Origin: Ardenticatenaceae bacterium
GTDB taxonomy: Bacteria; Chloroflexota; Anaerolineae; Promineifilales; Promineifilaceae
DNA: 64,000 nucleotides
Direction: 5' to 3'
Assembly: GCA_020634375.1 (NCBI GenBank)
Contig: JACKBX010000010.1
Span: forward strand, 1 to 64,000
Positions within the stretch are counted from its first letter, which is position 1. Each line of letters starts with the position of its first letter. Position numbers and translations under genes: made by a program. Under the pieces are notes generated by a model. That model was not told the origin of the DNA and did not search any database. It was given only the letters and a program-made list of their open reading frames with translations. Below are positions 32,767-41,331 of the stretch, in pieces.

Positions 32767-34452
32767 TTAGGGCAAGACAATCTCAAGCAATTTGGTTGCA
32801 GGATCGTAGGTGAATGAGACTTCGCCATCAGCAGCCAAACTGAAGGGGTAGTTAGCACCGTCGGGTTCGCCATCAACACCGTAGTTGGTCGTCCAGGAAC
32901 CATCCAGCGCAACTTTGACTTCGTAATCGCCAGCGGTCAAGGCAAAGGGACCACTATGATATAGACCGTCATCACCCATGGCCATGGCGGTTACATCACA
33001 CTCTGGTTGCCAGTCGCCGGGACAGCCAGCCTGTGCCTGGTAAGAACCGGGCACATTGACCATGCCAGTGAGCGGATTGGCAATCAAGGCACGAACCTTT
33101 GCACCAGCGTCATCCATAGCGGATGTAGCATCTTGTTTACCATCACGAGCCAGAACAACGGCATCGTTCCAGTTACCCCAAACGGAACCCATCGCAGGGA
33201 TGGCGGGCATCATGGTAGCGTTGACACCAGCAGCAGCCATGGCTACCAGGTCTGGGTCGTCAACCTGCTCCAACGCGGGGAGGTATGCAGGCGGCCGTTG
33301 GCCTACTTCGTACAGGGCCAACTGAGTATCTACGTTGGCGATGAATTCGCTGAGGAAGGCTTGTGCTAACAGAACATTTTCGCTCTGGGCATTGATGAAG
33401 AAGCCTTGTGTACCAGCAAAGGGATAACCACCGCCGGGGAAGTCGGTGATGGCATAGGGTATGCCAGATTCACGAATACGACCAAGCGCCCAGGGGCCAG
33501 CCATGATGAACGGGGCTTCGCCAGTCTCGAAGAGGGCATGGTTGTTAGCCCAGTCCCAATCGGCCGGCAAATCACCATTAGCAACACCATCAGCCAACCA
33601 CTGTACACCTTCGATCATACCGGGGCTGTCTACACCCAAATCATCGGGGTTCCAGTCGCCATTGTCATTTTTGCCAAAGATGTAACCACCAAAGGAGGTA
33701 AAGAGCGGATAAGCATCGTAGGTGGTGCCTGTGACGGCCATAACATAGGTGGTTTCGCCTGCGCCTACAAGTTCACGCCCCATCGCGAGAACCTCATCCC
33801 AAGTGGCGGGTGGGGTTTCTACCATGTCAGTGTTATAGAAGAAGGCCATGTTTTCAGTAGCGTATGGCATGCAGTATAAAACACCATCAAAAGTACAGGC
33901 TTCAAGGGCCTTTGGCGCGAAGTCACCCGCTTTGTCACCCAGGTCTACTGGAGCCAGGAGGCCATTGTCTACCAGTGTACCGGCCTGGTCATGAGCGATG
34001 ACGATGATGTCCGGGCCTTCACCCAGGGGTGCTGCAACCTGGAAGTCATCACGAATAGCAGATTTCAGCTCGACAACGAGTTCAAGATTGTAGGTAGCGA
34101 GCACATCATCTGCCAGGTCTTGCAAAATCGGGGCACGAGTGTCATCTGCCCAGATACGCAGTGTACCGGCGGGTTCTGCAGCCACTGGTTCTTCCACTGG
34201 TACTTCTGTCGGTTCTTCCATGGGTTCTTCGGCCGGTACTTCTGTCGGTTCTTCCATAGGTTCTTCGGCCGGTACTTCTGTTGGTTCTTCCATGGGTTCT
34301 TCGGCTGTTTCTTCGACGGGGGCGGTGTTTTCAGCCGGTTGGTTTGCTGCTGGTTCTTCGGTAGTCGTGTTGTTTGTACCACCACAAGCGGCCAAGAGCA
34401 TCGCGCCCATCAGTACAAAGATGAGCAACAGGTAAAGCTTATTATTTTTCAT
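32767..34452 (-). CDS. malE: maltodextrin-binding lipoprotein with C-terminal X25-like module
   Basis: This 561-residue binding lipoprotein has a signal peptide with lipobox LLAAC (about residue 22), followed by an acidic linker with repeats of the 12-residue unit MEEPTEVPAEEP (DNA period 36, about 34190-34310). A family-1 solute-binding domain follows (LRIWADD, TYDAYPLFTSFGG, APFIMAGPWAL). The last 85 residues (CPGDWQPECD ... GDYEVKVALDG ... VSFTYDPATK) look like the X25/pullulanase-associated starch module, unusual on a binding protein. ATG 34452 is used because GAGGAG lies at the right distance and it begins the signal peptide; the longer frame to 34620 overlaps the MarR gene. Confidence 0.9.
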   Translation of the reverse strand: MKNNKLYLLLIFVLMGAMLLAACGGTNNTTTEEPAANQPAENTAPVEETAEEPMEEPTEVPAEEPMEEPTEVPAEEPMEEPTEVPVEEPVAAEPAGTLRIWADDTRAPILQDLADDVLATYNLELVVELKSAIRDDFQVAAPLGEGPDIIVIAHDQAGTLVDNGLLAPVDLGDKAGDFAPKALEACTFDGVLYCMPYATENMAFFYNTDMVETPPATWDEVLAMGRELVGAGETTYVMAVTGTTYDAYPLFTSFGGYIFGKNDNGDWNPDDLGVDSPGMIEGVQWLADGVANGDLPADWDWANNHALFETGEAPFIMAGPWALGRIRESGIPYAITDFPGGGYPFAGTQGFFINAQSENVLLAQAFLSEFIANVDTQLALYEVGQRPPAYLPALEQVDDPDLVAMAAAGVNATMMPAIPAMGSVWGNWNDAVVLARDGKQDATSAMDDAGAKVRALIANPLTGMVNVPGSYQAQAGCPGDWQPECDVTAMAMGDDGLYHSGPFALTAGDYEVKVALDGSWTTNYGVDGEPDGANYPFSLAADGEVSFTYDPATKLLEIVLP

Positions 34453-34612
34453 TACTAACATTCTCCTCACTTTCTGAAATTTTTGTTTTGAATCTTGGTG
34501 TTTCTTATTTGTTGGATGGGTTTCGGCTCTTTCCTCAGGAGCATCACCTCCTTTTATCAAGTACGGTTCCGAGTATTTTACCAAATTTAAATTTGAAAAT
34601 ATAGTAAACGGC
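34453..34612 (-). promoter_or_regulatory. malE leader region with palindrome CAAATTTAAATTTG
   Basis: The leader between the MarR gene and malE holds a perfect 14-bp palindrome CAAATTTAAATTTG (34582-34595), next to a possible minus-strand -10 TAAAAT (plus-strand 34576-34581). It also holds an AGGAG/CTCCT hairpin (about 34535-34553). The palindrome could be an operator or an A/T-rich promoter element. No second clear -35 was found. Confidence 0.4.
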
Positions 34613-35056
34613 CTACGCAAGAACGGTAGATAGTTCTGTACGTATATGCTCGTTTAGTCGCGTTAGTCCTTCTACAAGATTGTCGTGCTGTAAATCTGTG
34701 ATGCATCGCAAGCGAGCATCATTATAAATTTTGTGCGCCAGGGCAGCTTGTTGCTGAACGGCCGTCCCCTCTTCCGTGAGATATAAACGCAATGTACGGC
34801 CGTCTGTCTCATGTGGCTGACGGGTGACATATCCAGACGCCTCCAACCCCTTGATAATTCGCGTGACATTACTCTTATCACACACCATGCGATCACTTAA
34901 CTGACTAAAAGAAATCCCAGGGTTCTCCGCAATATGATAAAGCGCATAATAACGTGATACGGTGAGATCAAATTGATAAAAAAAACGACGATCTCCATCG
35001 TCAATTAACAAAAAGGTCTCCTTAATCAAATTATAAAGCAATTCTTTATCACACAT
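34613..35056 (-). CDS. MarR-family transcription regulator
   Basis: This 147-residue winged-helix protein has the MarR pattern: ISFSQLSDRMVCDKSNVTRIIKGLEASGYV as recognition helices and RQPHETDGRTLRLYLTEEG as the wing. MarR proteins are dimeric repressors released by small ligands. It lies directly upstream of malE on the same strand, so it probably regulates the glucan operon, itself, or both. A near-palindrome over its own promoter supports autoregulation. Two ACGGCCGT copies lie in its 3' half. Confidence 0.9.
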   Translation of the reverse strand: MCDKELLYNLIKETFLLIDDGDRRFFYQFDLTVSRYYALYHIAENPGISFSQLSDRMVCDKSNVTRIIKGLEASGYVTRQPHETDGRTLRLYLTEEGTAVQQQAALAHKIYNDARLRCITDLQHDNLVEGLTRLNEHIRTELSTVLA

Positions 35057-35083
35057 AAACCCTCATCAATTGTCAGTAGATTC

Positions 35084-35138
35084 GTTGATATTGCAACTAT
35101 TGACACATCAACTATATCATGAAAAAATAGGTTGTCAA
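35084..35138 (-). promoter_or_regulatory. promoter and near-palindromic operator of the MarR gene
   Basis: On the minus strand TTGACA (plus-strand 35133-35138) is followed after 16 bases by TATAGT (35111-35116). Overlapping the -10 and the start site is a 29-bp near-palindrome (35084-35112) with GTTGAT at one end and ATCAAC at the other. A repressor bound there would block the start of transcription. Confidence 0.7.
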
Positions 35139-35202
35139 CAATTTTGCCCATACAAAAACGGCCCATCTTGTAGGGTATGCACAAAGCCAATTATTTAGAG
35201 GA

Positions 35203-35241
35203 AATGCAAGGGCAAAGAGAGTTTCTCTGCTCTGCCCTATG
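35203..35241 (-). terminator. long hairpin after pheT
   Basis: ATGCAAGGGCAAAGAGA pairs imperfectly with the region ending GCCCTATGCAT, 31 bases after the pheT stop. The stem is about 16 bp with a short loop. There is no good T-run. It probably separates pheT from the MarR unit. Confidence 0.5.
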
Positions 35242-35271
35242 CATCTAAATCCGTATCTGTGTCTATCTTTA

Positions 35272-37806
35272 CTACTCTCGCAACTGTGCTCCCAACTGCC
35301 TTTGAAGCTGTGTGATTATGCGCTGTCGATTTTTGCTAACATCCTTATCCGTCAACGTTTTGCCGGGCGATTGAAAAGTCAGATGATAGGCTAGGCTCTT
35401 CTTCCCTGCCGCAATCTGTTTACCTTCATAAATGTCAAACAACGCCACATTCTTGAGCAAGAAACCACCTGCTCGTTGAATCTGTTCCGCCAGTTCGGCC
35501 GCCGAAACGTCCTTATCCACCACCAGCGCCAAATCCTCATGCACGGCCGGATAATTTGACACCGGTTCAATGTGGAATCCGTCAGGAATTTGGCTGAGAA
35601 GCAAGTCCAAATCCAACTCCGCTGCCAAAACCGGCCGTTCCGTGCGAATGTCGAACCCTTCCACCACCAACGGATGCAGTTCGCCCATCAGTCCCAACTG
35701 GTTGCCGTTCAAAAGCAGCTTCGCCGTGCGGCCAGGGCGGAAGGTAGGATGTGAAGCGGCCTCAACCGTCAACTCGGCAATGTGCAAATCAGCCAACATC
35801 GCTTCAATCACACCCTTCAAATCAAAGAAATCCAGCGCGAGAATTTCGCCATTATCCTGCCAGGATACCTGCTGGCGCGGCCCAGTCATCACCAGCGACA
35901 AACGGCCCAATTCATCCGGCAAATCGCCATCTTCCGAAGCCAGATAAATGTACCCCACCTCGAACAAAGCGATATATTCCTGGAAACGGCTGTTGGCAGC
36001 CGCGATTTCCAGGGCAGCAGCCAGCAAACTGTGCCGCATCGCCACCCGGTCTACGGTAATGGGGTTTGCCAGCGTGACATAGGGGCGGTCATCCGGCGTA
36101 ATGCCTGTTTCTGGTGGCAGCAGTTTGCCTTCCCGCTCCGGCGTCGTCAGCCGGTAAGTGATAATTTCCTGCAAGCCAAGCTGCACCAGGCTGTCCTTGA
36201 GCCGCTCTTCCTGCTCCAGGCGTGTGTTGGCCCGCTGCGGCGGCAGCGTGTCACTCATTTCGGTAGATGGCAGCTTGTCGTAACCGTACATGCGGCATAC
36301 TTCCTCCACCAAATCATTAGTGAATTCGATGTCCAGGCGATGATCGGGGGCTGTGACCAACAAATGGTCGCCCTTATCCTCAACCGTAAATTCTAGCGAT
36401 TCCAGCATTTGCTTGATTTCAACCTGGCTAGGACTGATGCCGCCGATACGCTGTACCTCGGCTGCGGTCAATTGCAGCGTCACCGGCTGCGGCGGATTGG
36501 GATAATAATCAATCAAGCCTTGCCAAACCGTGCCGCCAGCTAATTGGCGCATCAATTCGGCGGCGCGTTTGGCTCCTAAAACCGCCTGGCTGGGATGCAC
36601 GCCCCGGCTGAACCGGAATCCAGCTTCAGAATTCATCTTAAGCAAGCTCATGCTGCGCCGGATGTTGATGAAGTTCCACGATGCCGCTTCCAACAGGACG
36701 TTGGTGGTGGTATCGCTAATCTCGCTGGTTTCGCCGCCCATAATGCCGCCAATACTCAGCGCACCGGCCGGATCGGTAACGAGAATGGTGGTAGGCGGCA
36801 TATCGCGGAGTTCGCCATCCAGCGTGGTGACTTGCTCGCCTTCATGCGGCAAACGGGTGATGATGTGGATGGGGCCGTCGGGACTGCTGTATGCATCGGC
36901 ACGGCCGCGTAAGAAATCGTAATCGAAGGTATGATTGGGTTCGCCCATTTCCAACATGACATAGTTGCTGATGTCTACGACGACGTTGATAGGACGCTGT
37001 CCGGCCAATTGTAGACGACGCTGCATCCATTGGGGGCTGGGCTTTTGCTCCACGCCACTGATAATCATGCCGGTGAAGCGTGGGTTGAGATCAGGGTTTT
37101 CGGTAGTGATGACGACTTTGCCCTCAACAGGCGGCCCTTCCATCACAACATCGTAGTTGGGATAGCGCACGGTTTGCCCGGTGAGGGCGGCGACTTCGCG
37201 GGCCACACCAACGATGGAGGCGCAGCGAGCGATGTTGGGGATGATGTCTATGCTTATTACAGCATCGCCGAGTATGTCTTGGATGGGCGTGCCGGGGGTT
37301 TGTTCGTCGGTGAAGATCATGATACCTTCGTGTTCATCGCTGAGGCCGAGTTCTTTTTCGGAACATAACATGCAGCGATTGTGAATGCCGCGTAACGGCC
37401 GTCCCTTCAAAGTCGCCTTCACCTGCCCTTCCTTATGCCCGTCATAAAGAACGGCCCCCTCCATCGCAAATGGCGAGTACAACTTGAGATGACTGATGTC
37501 ACCCTGCCCGACATATTGGAATAAGTTGGGCGCACCAGTGACAGTCACTTCGTTCTCTTCGCCACCGTAGTCCACGGTCGCCAACACCAACCGGTCGGCA
37601 TTAGGATGCTGTTCTACTTTTAGAATGTGACCAACGATGATTTTTTCACGGTCCCAAACGAGTCGGTTTTTGTCGTTGCCGCCGGGGATGCCGGTGTATT
37701 CGATGCCTTCCACTTCCAAACCGGCGATGGTGAGCATTTCAGCCAGTTCGGCAACGGGCATGTCAATATCTACGTATTCTTTGAGCCAGGATATAGGTAC
37801 TAGCAT
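35272..37806 (-). CDS. pheT: phenylalanyl-tRNA synthetase beta subunit
   Basis: The 844-residue beta chain of the alpha2-beta2 enzyme that charges tRNA-Phe. The N-terminal part starts MLVPISWLKEYVDI and includes the tRNA-binding EMAP-like domain (VGHILKVEQHPNAD). The central B3/B4 editing domain, B5, and the C-terminal ferredoxin-like anticodon-binding domain (SNYPAVHEDLALVVD) follow in the usual order. Length is slightly above the common 800. It follows pheS by 57 bases that carry a repeat hairpin. Confidence 0.96.
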   Translation of the reverse strand: MLVPISWLKEYVDIDMPVAELAEMLTIAGLEVEGIEYTGIPGGNDKNRLVWDREKIIVGHILKVEQHPNADRLVLATVDYGGEENEVTVTGAPNLFQYVGQGDISHLKLYSPFAMEGAVLYDGHKEGQVKATLKGRPLRGIHNRCMLCSEKELGLSDEHEGIMIFTDEQTPGTPIQDILGDAVISIDIIPNIARCASIVGVAREVAALTGQTVRYPNYDVVMEGPPVEGKVVITTENPDLNPRFTGMIISGVEQKPSPQWMQRRLQLAGQRPINVVVDISNYVMLEMGEPNHTFDYDFLRGRADAYSSPDGPIHIITRLPHEGEQVTTLDGELRDMPPTTILVTDPAGALSIGGIMGGETSEISDTTTNVLLEAASWNFINIRRSMSLLKMNSEAGFRFSRGVHPSQAVLGAKRAAELMRQLAGGTVWQGLIDYYPNPPQPVTLQLTAAEVQRIGGISPSQVEIKQMLESLEFTVEDKGDHLLVTAPDHRLDIEFTNDLVEEVCRMYGYDKLPSTEMSDTLPPQRANTRLEQEERLKDSLVQLGLQEIITYRLTTPEREGKLLPPETGITPDDRPYVTLANPITVDRVAMRHSLLAAALEIAAANSRFQEYIALFEVGYIYLASEDGDLPDELGRLSLVMTGPRQQVSWQDNGEILALDFFDLKGVIEAMLADLHIAELTVEAASHPTFRPGRTAKLLLNGNQLGLMGELHPLVVEGFDIRTERPVLAAELDLDLLLSQIPDGFHIEPVSNYPAVHEDLALVVDKDVSAAELAEQIQRAGGFLLKNVALFDIYEGKQIAAGKKSLAYHLTFQSPGKTLTDKDVSKNRQRIITQLQRQLGAQLRE

Positions 37807-37822
37807 GAGTTACTCCGTAAAA

Positions 37823-37857
37823 CGTGAAACGTAAAAAGAAAGTCTTCACGTTTCACG
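37823..37857. repeat. CGTGAAACGT inverted repeat
   Basis: CGTGAAACGT (37823-37832) pairs with ACGTTTCACG (37848-37857). The same word family recurs at 45045-45098 and 47654-47691. It lies between pheS and pheT. Confidence 0.75.
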
Positions 37858-37863
37858 CATGAT

Positions 37864-38889
37864 TTAGAATTGTGCCAAGAAGCGGAGGTCATTCCCCCAG
37901 AAATAGCGAATGTCATCAATACGGTATTTGAGCATGGCAATACGTTCCGGCCCCATGCCAAAGGCAAAGCCAGAATATACATCTGGGTCATAGCCGCCGT
38001 TGCGTAAAACGGTAGGATGTACCATGCCACAACCCAGGATTTCCACCCAGCCAGTGTATTTACACACATTGCAGCCATCGCCATTGCACAAGATACACTC
38101 CACATCCATCTCGGCGCTGGGTTCGGTGAAGGGGAAGTAGTTGGCACGGAAACGCACCTGCCGGTGCGCGCCAAACATGCGCCGGGCAAAGTCGGTCAGC
38201 GTGCCTTTCAGATCGGCCATTGTGATGTTTTTGCCGACAGCCAGCCCTTCCACTTGATGGAATTGTAGTTCGGCGCGGGCGGTGACTTGCTCATAGCGGT
38301 AGCACATGCCGGGCAAGATGACGCGAATCGGTTCCGGGTAGTATTCGTGCATGGCGTGAATCTGACCGGGGCTGGTGTGGGTACGCAAGATAACACCGGG
38401 CGTGGTGGTGTGGAAGGTATCCCACATATCGCGGGCGGGATGGTCTTGGGGAATGTTGAGCAGCTCGAAGTTGTACTCGTCGGTCTCCACGTCGCGGCTG
38501 CGATAGACCTGAAAGCCCATGTCACCCCAAATGCGGTAGATTTCGCGCAGGGTTTGAGTGGCCGGATGGAGACGGCCGTGCCACTGTTTACGCCCTGGCA
38601 AAGTCACATCAATCGCCGAAGATGCCATCAATGCATCCAGTTCAGCCGATCTCAGTTCAGCCAACCGCTGCTCATAAGCCGTCTCCAATTCTTGTTTAAC
38701 GGCATTGATGCGTTTGCCAAATGCAGGACGCTCTTCAGCACTCAGTTGGCCGACCTGCCGGGTCATCAAGTAAACACTGCCTTTGCGACCCAACGCGGCT
38801 TTATACCACGTTTCCAGTTCGGCCGTAGATTCAGCCTGATTGAGTTGAGCCAAAGAGTCTGCATATAGTTGATCTAATTGTGCAAGCAT
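37864..38889 (-). CDS. pheS: phenylalanyl-tRNA synthetase alpha subunit
   Basis: The 341-residue catalytic alpha chain. Class II motifs are visible: a helical N-terminal domain (LADLQ-type coiled coil), then HPATQTLREIYRIW, DMWDTFHTT, motif 2 around CYRYEQVTARAELQFHQVEGL, and motif 3 in SGFAFGMGPERIAML. Two Cys pairs (CILCNGDGCNVC) occur, as in many bacterial PheS. GAGGA precedes ATG 38889. Expression is likely controlled by the attenuator just upstream. Confidence 0.96.
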   Translation of the reverse strand: MLAQLDQLYADSLAQLNQAESTAELETWYKAALGRKGSVYLMTRQVGQLSAEERPAFGKRINAVKQELETAYEQRLAELRSAELDALMASSAIDVTLPGRKQWHGRLHPATQTLREIYRIWGDMGFQVYRSRDVETDEYNFELLNIPQDHPARDMWDTFHTTTPGVILRTHTSPGQIHAMHEYYPEPIRVILPGMCYRYEQVTARAELQFHQVEGLAVGKNITMADLKGTLTDFARRMFGAHRQVRFRANYFPFTEPSAEMDVECILCNGDGCNVCKYTGWVEILGCGMVHPTVLRNGGYDPDVYSGFAFGMGPERIAMLKYRIDDIRYFWGNDLRFLAQF

Positions 38890-38978
38890 ATCTTCACTTC
38901 CTCTTCAATTTTGTGGCACGTTCCAGGTGGCTGCCAACAAGCGAGAAGCATATCATACCCCTGAACGTGTGCCAAAAT

Positions 38979-39008
38979 AAAAAGGACGCGGCTGCTGCGC
39001 CGCGTCCT
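38979..39008 (-). terminator. terminator in the pheS leader (attenuator)
   Basis: On the minus strand AGGACGCGGC (39008-38999) pairs with GCCGCGTCCT (38992-38983), followed by TTTT. It sits 90 bases before pheS but after the promoter at 39140-39168, so transcription of pheST must pass it. Confidence 0.85.
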
Positions 39009-39040
39009 CTCAGATTCATTCTTAATTGCTCTAGTCTTTC

Positions 39041-39130
39041 TTAACGAGCAGAACAAACCTCCTTCGCAAACACGGCGTAGGATAAGCCCATAAAGAAAAA
39101 CTCAAAACTGTTTAGTCGTTGTTTTTGCAT
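39041..39130 (-). CDS. Phe-rich leader peptide of pheST
   Basis: A 29-residue frame, ATG 39130 to TAA 39041, contains the stretch NSFEFFFMG, four Phe in five residues, plus another Phe later. It lies between a good promoter and the terminator hairpin upstream of pheS. This is the layout of the pheM/pheL attenuators of E. coli. When charged tRNA-Phe is scarce the ribosome would stall on the Phe codons and an alternative fold would prevent termination. The predicted transcript starts only a few bases before the ATG, so the peptide would be read from a nearly leaderless message. A short stem TGCTC/GAGCA spans its stop codon. Confidence 0.6.
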   Translation of the reverse strand: MQKQRLNSFEFFFMGLSYAVFAKEVCSAR

Positions 39131-39139
39131 AACAGGTGC

Positions 39140-39168
39140 ATGTTATCACTGGTACAATGGATTGTCAA
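39140..39168 (-). promoter_or_regulatory. promoter of pheST
   Basis: On the minus strand TTGACA (39168-39163), a 17-base spacer and TAACAT (39145-39140). The -35 is perfect and the spacer ideal. The predicted start is near 39133. Confidence 0.75.
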
Positions 39169-39199
39169 AAGCCCACCACGCCAGGTAAATAGCAGAGCA

Positions 39200-39643
39200 T
39201 TATTCAAGAGCTGGCACAAGTAACATTTCATCACGCAGACGATCTGTTTGTTCGGCCAATGTCCCCAACACGCCATTAATAAAACGGGGTGCGCTATCTG
39301 CCCCGTAGATTTTTGCTAATTCTACTGCCTCGTTAATGGCAACTTTAACCGGCGTTTCGTCAGAAATCAGAAATTCATAAATGGCAATTCGCAAAATATT
39401 ACGGTCAATGACAGCCATTTGGTCGAGAGGCCACTCTGGAGCAAAGCGGGCTATCAGGTCATCCATCATGCCCTGATACTCAATAACTCCCTGTATGAGT
39501 GCAGAAGCAAATTCTACACCGGAGCTAGCCATTGGTGCTTCTAACAGCCGGTTTTGCAACGCCTCACCTGGGGGATGGCCCGCAATGTCATATTCGTAGA
39601 GAGCTTCTAATGTGACTCGCCGGGCACGCCTTCTCGTTTTCAT
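39200..39643 (-). CDS. nusB: transcription antitermination factor NusB
   Basis: The 147-residue all-helical protein has NusB features: RRRARRVTLEALYEYDI near the start, DRNILRIAIYEFL in the middle and KVAINEAVELAKIYGADSAPRFINGVLG near the end. With NusE it binds boxA RNA and supports rRNA transcription. It follows an Asp23-family gene by 34 bases. Confidence 0.94.
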   Translation of the reverse strand: MKTRRRARRVTLEALYEYDIAGHPPGEALQNRLLEAPMASSGVEFASALIQGVIEYQGMMDDLIARFAPEWPLDQMAVIDRNILRIAIYEFLISDETPVKVAINEAVELAKIYGADSAPRFINGVLGTLAEQTDRLRDEMLLVPALE

Positions 39644-39677
39644 AATTGTTTAGCAAAATCTCTATTAAGCCTGGAGA

Positions 39678-40034
39678 CTACTCTTGTGTATAGACAACAT
39701 CTTCAACATGTATGTTTACCGAGTTGACAGGAATGCCGACCATTGTATCAATGGCTTCAACAACGGCCGTCTGCAATGCTCGGCTTGTCTCCATGATATT
39801 AACGTCTGGTTCCATTATAACGTAAATATCAAATTTGACCTGATCGTCAGTCAGGTTGAGTAAAATACCATCGTGCTGAATGCTGCGTCGAAAGAGGCGT
39901 GCAACATCGGGGGGGACGGCTGCCATACGGCGTACTCCCTCCATGCGCGTGGTAGCAAAGTGGGCAATCGTTGTTAATACCTCTGGCGCAACCTCAACGC
40001 GGCCCAGGTTTTCGGTTTGCTGTTCTTCACTCAT
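39678..40034 (-). CDS. Asp23/Gls24 family protein (first of two)
   Basis: A 118-residue protein with the Asp23 pattern: GRVEVAPEVLTTIAHFATTRMEGV ... VKFDIYVIMEPDVNIMETSRALQTAVVEAIDTMVG ... VNIHVEDVVY. Such proteins are linked to envelope stress and membrane organisation. It precedes nusB, as in many Gram-positive-type gene orders. A second copy lies at 47703-48056. Confidence 0.9.
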   Translation of the reverse strand: MSEEQQTENLGRVEVAPEVLTTIAHFATTRMEGVRRMAAVPPDVARLFRRSIQHDGILLNLTDDQVKFDIYVIMEPDVNIMETSRALQTAVVEAIDTMVGIPVNSVNIHVEDVVYTQE

Positions 40035-40065
40035 GATTTATGTCCAATTCGTATCAAGTGTCCAG

Positions 40066-40830
40066 TTATGAAAGGCCAATGCCACCATCTATACGGATGA
40101 CTTCGCCTGTAATGAAAGCGGCTTTGTCTGATGCTAGAAATGTAACCAGATGTGCCACTTCTGGCAACTCACCTAAACGTTTTAATGGGGTATGTTCGAT
40201 GGCTTGCTGCACCATCTCTTCGGTGAGAACGGCCGTTAACGCCGTCGGGAAAAAGCCGGGAGCTACCGCATTCACGGTGATCTGCCGTCCTCCCACCTCT
40301 TTCGCCAGAGATTTGGTAAAGCCAATGATGCCAGCTTTGGAAGCGGCATAATTGGTCTGTCCAGCCTGCCCCACCAACCCTACTACAGAGGAAATATTAA
40401 TGATACGGCCACCCTGCTTGCGGCGCATCATGGGACGCACGGCTGCTTTACAGCAATTAAATACGCTCTTGAGATTGGTACCGATCACCGTGTCCCAATC
40501 ATCCTCTTTCATCATAGGCAGCAGCATGTCTCGCGTGGTTCCAGCATTGTTCACAAGGATGTCTATCTGCCCGTAGGTTTTCACAGCAGCATCAATCAAC
40601 GCTTTTGCTGCATCAAAGTCGCTCACATCGGCTTGCACGGCCGTTGCCTCGCCCCCGTTCTCTTGAATCGCCTGCACCACTTCCTCGGCAGCCTCCGCAC
40701 TGGCATGATAGTTCACAACAACTTTTGCCCCGTGCGCCGCCAAATCTTCGGCAATAGCCCGACCAATACCCCGCGATCCCCCGGTGACAACCGCTACTTT
40801 TCCTGCTAACAACAAGGTCGTGCCTCCCAT
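40066..40830 (-). CDS. fabG: 3-oxoacyl-[acyl-carrier-protein] reductase
   Basis: A 254-residue short-chain dehydrogenase with the cofactor loop TGGSRGIGRA, NNAGTTRD, the catalytic Ser in INISSVVG and the Tyr/Lys pair in TNYAASKAG, ending FITGEVIRIDGG. It reduces 3-oxoacyl-ACP with NADPH in fatty-acid synthesis. ATG 40830 (MGGTTLLLAGKVAVV) is preferred; the upstream start at 40863 adds an odd hydrophobic stretch. Two ACGGCCGT copies lie within the gene. Confidence 0.93.
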   Translation of the reverse strand: MGGTTLLLAGKVAVVTGGSRGIGRAIAEDLAAHGAKVVVNYHASAEAAEEVVQAIQENGGEATAVQADVSDFDAAKALIDAAVKTYGQIDILVNNAGTTRDMLLPMMKEDDWDTVIGTNLKSVFNCCKAAVRPMMRRKQGGRIINISSVVGLVGQAGQTNYAASKAGIIGFTKSLAKEVGGRQITVNAVAPGFFPTALTAVLTEEMVQQAIEHTPLKRLGELPEVAHLVTFLASDKAAFITGEVIRIDGGIGLS

Positions 40831-41026
40831 GTCATCAAAATATCCTAAAAGTAAAAACAGCACACGTTTTCAGGGCAACGGCCGTTGCCATCACCCCACA
40901 TCCATGTGCTGCATCCCATCAAAGAGGAAAACTCCCGAGACTCACTTTTAAAGCCTGCAAATAGGGCTATCCCCCTACCCAACAACAAACAAAAAGGCCG
41001 CACACTGCACGGCCCTCAACAAATCC

Positions 41027-41215
41027 TTACGACTCCGACAAAGGTGGCAAAACTTGCCGCCCACGATATGTCCCACATTCCAGGCACATATGATGCGCCC
41101 GCTTCATCTCGCCACAATTCGGGCAAGGAACCAGATGAAAAGGAGTCAAAGCATCGTGTGTCCGCCGCTTATCACGACGTGTTCTAGAAATTCTTCGTTT
41201 TGGTACAGCACCCAT
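41027..41215 (-). CDS. rpmF: 50S ribosomal protein L32
   Basis: A 62-residue protein with the L32 start GAVPKRRISRTRRDKRR and two Cys pairs forming a zinc site (CPNCGEMKRAHHMCLECG). It lies between fabG and a coiled-coil protein, a common bacterial setting. Confidence 0.96.
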   Translation of the reverse strand: MGAVPKRRISRTRRDKRRTHDALTPFHLVPCPNCGEMKRAHHMCLECGTYRGRQVLPPLSES

Positions 41216-41331
41216 TTCAATAACCTCTCAATCACAATATCGCCAGGGCAACCCCTGTTTAATTTCACACAAAATAAAACGGCGCAAACGCCGCGACTGG
41301 CAATTATAGCCAGCCCGCTTTCTCTGTCAAA

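Noticed and set aside
34150..34330. 36-bp tandem DNA repeats as a separate repeat element
   Set aside because: They encode the in-frame MEEPTEVPAEEP linker of the binding lipoprotein and need no other explanation.
38874..39056. Alternative reading frame from TTG 39056 across the pheS leader
   Set aside because: It runs through the terminator hairpin and overlaps the pheS start; the Phe-rich frame at 39041-39130 fits the regulatory layout better.
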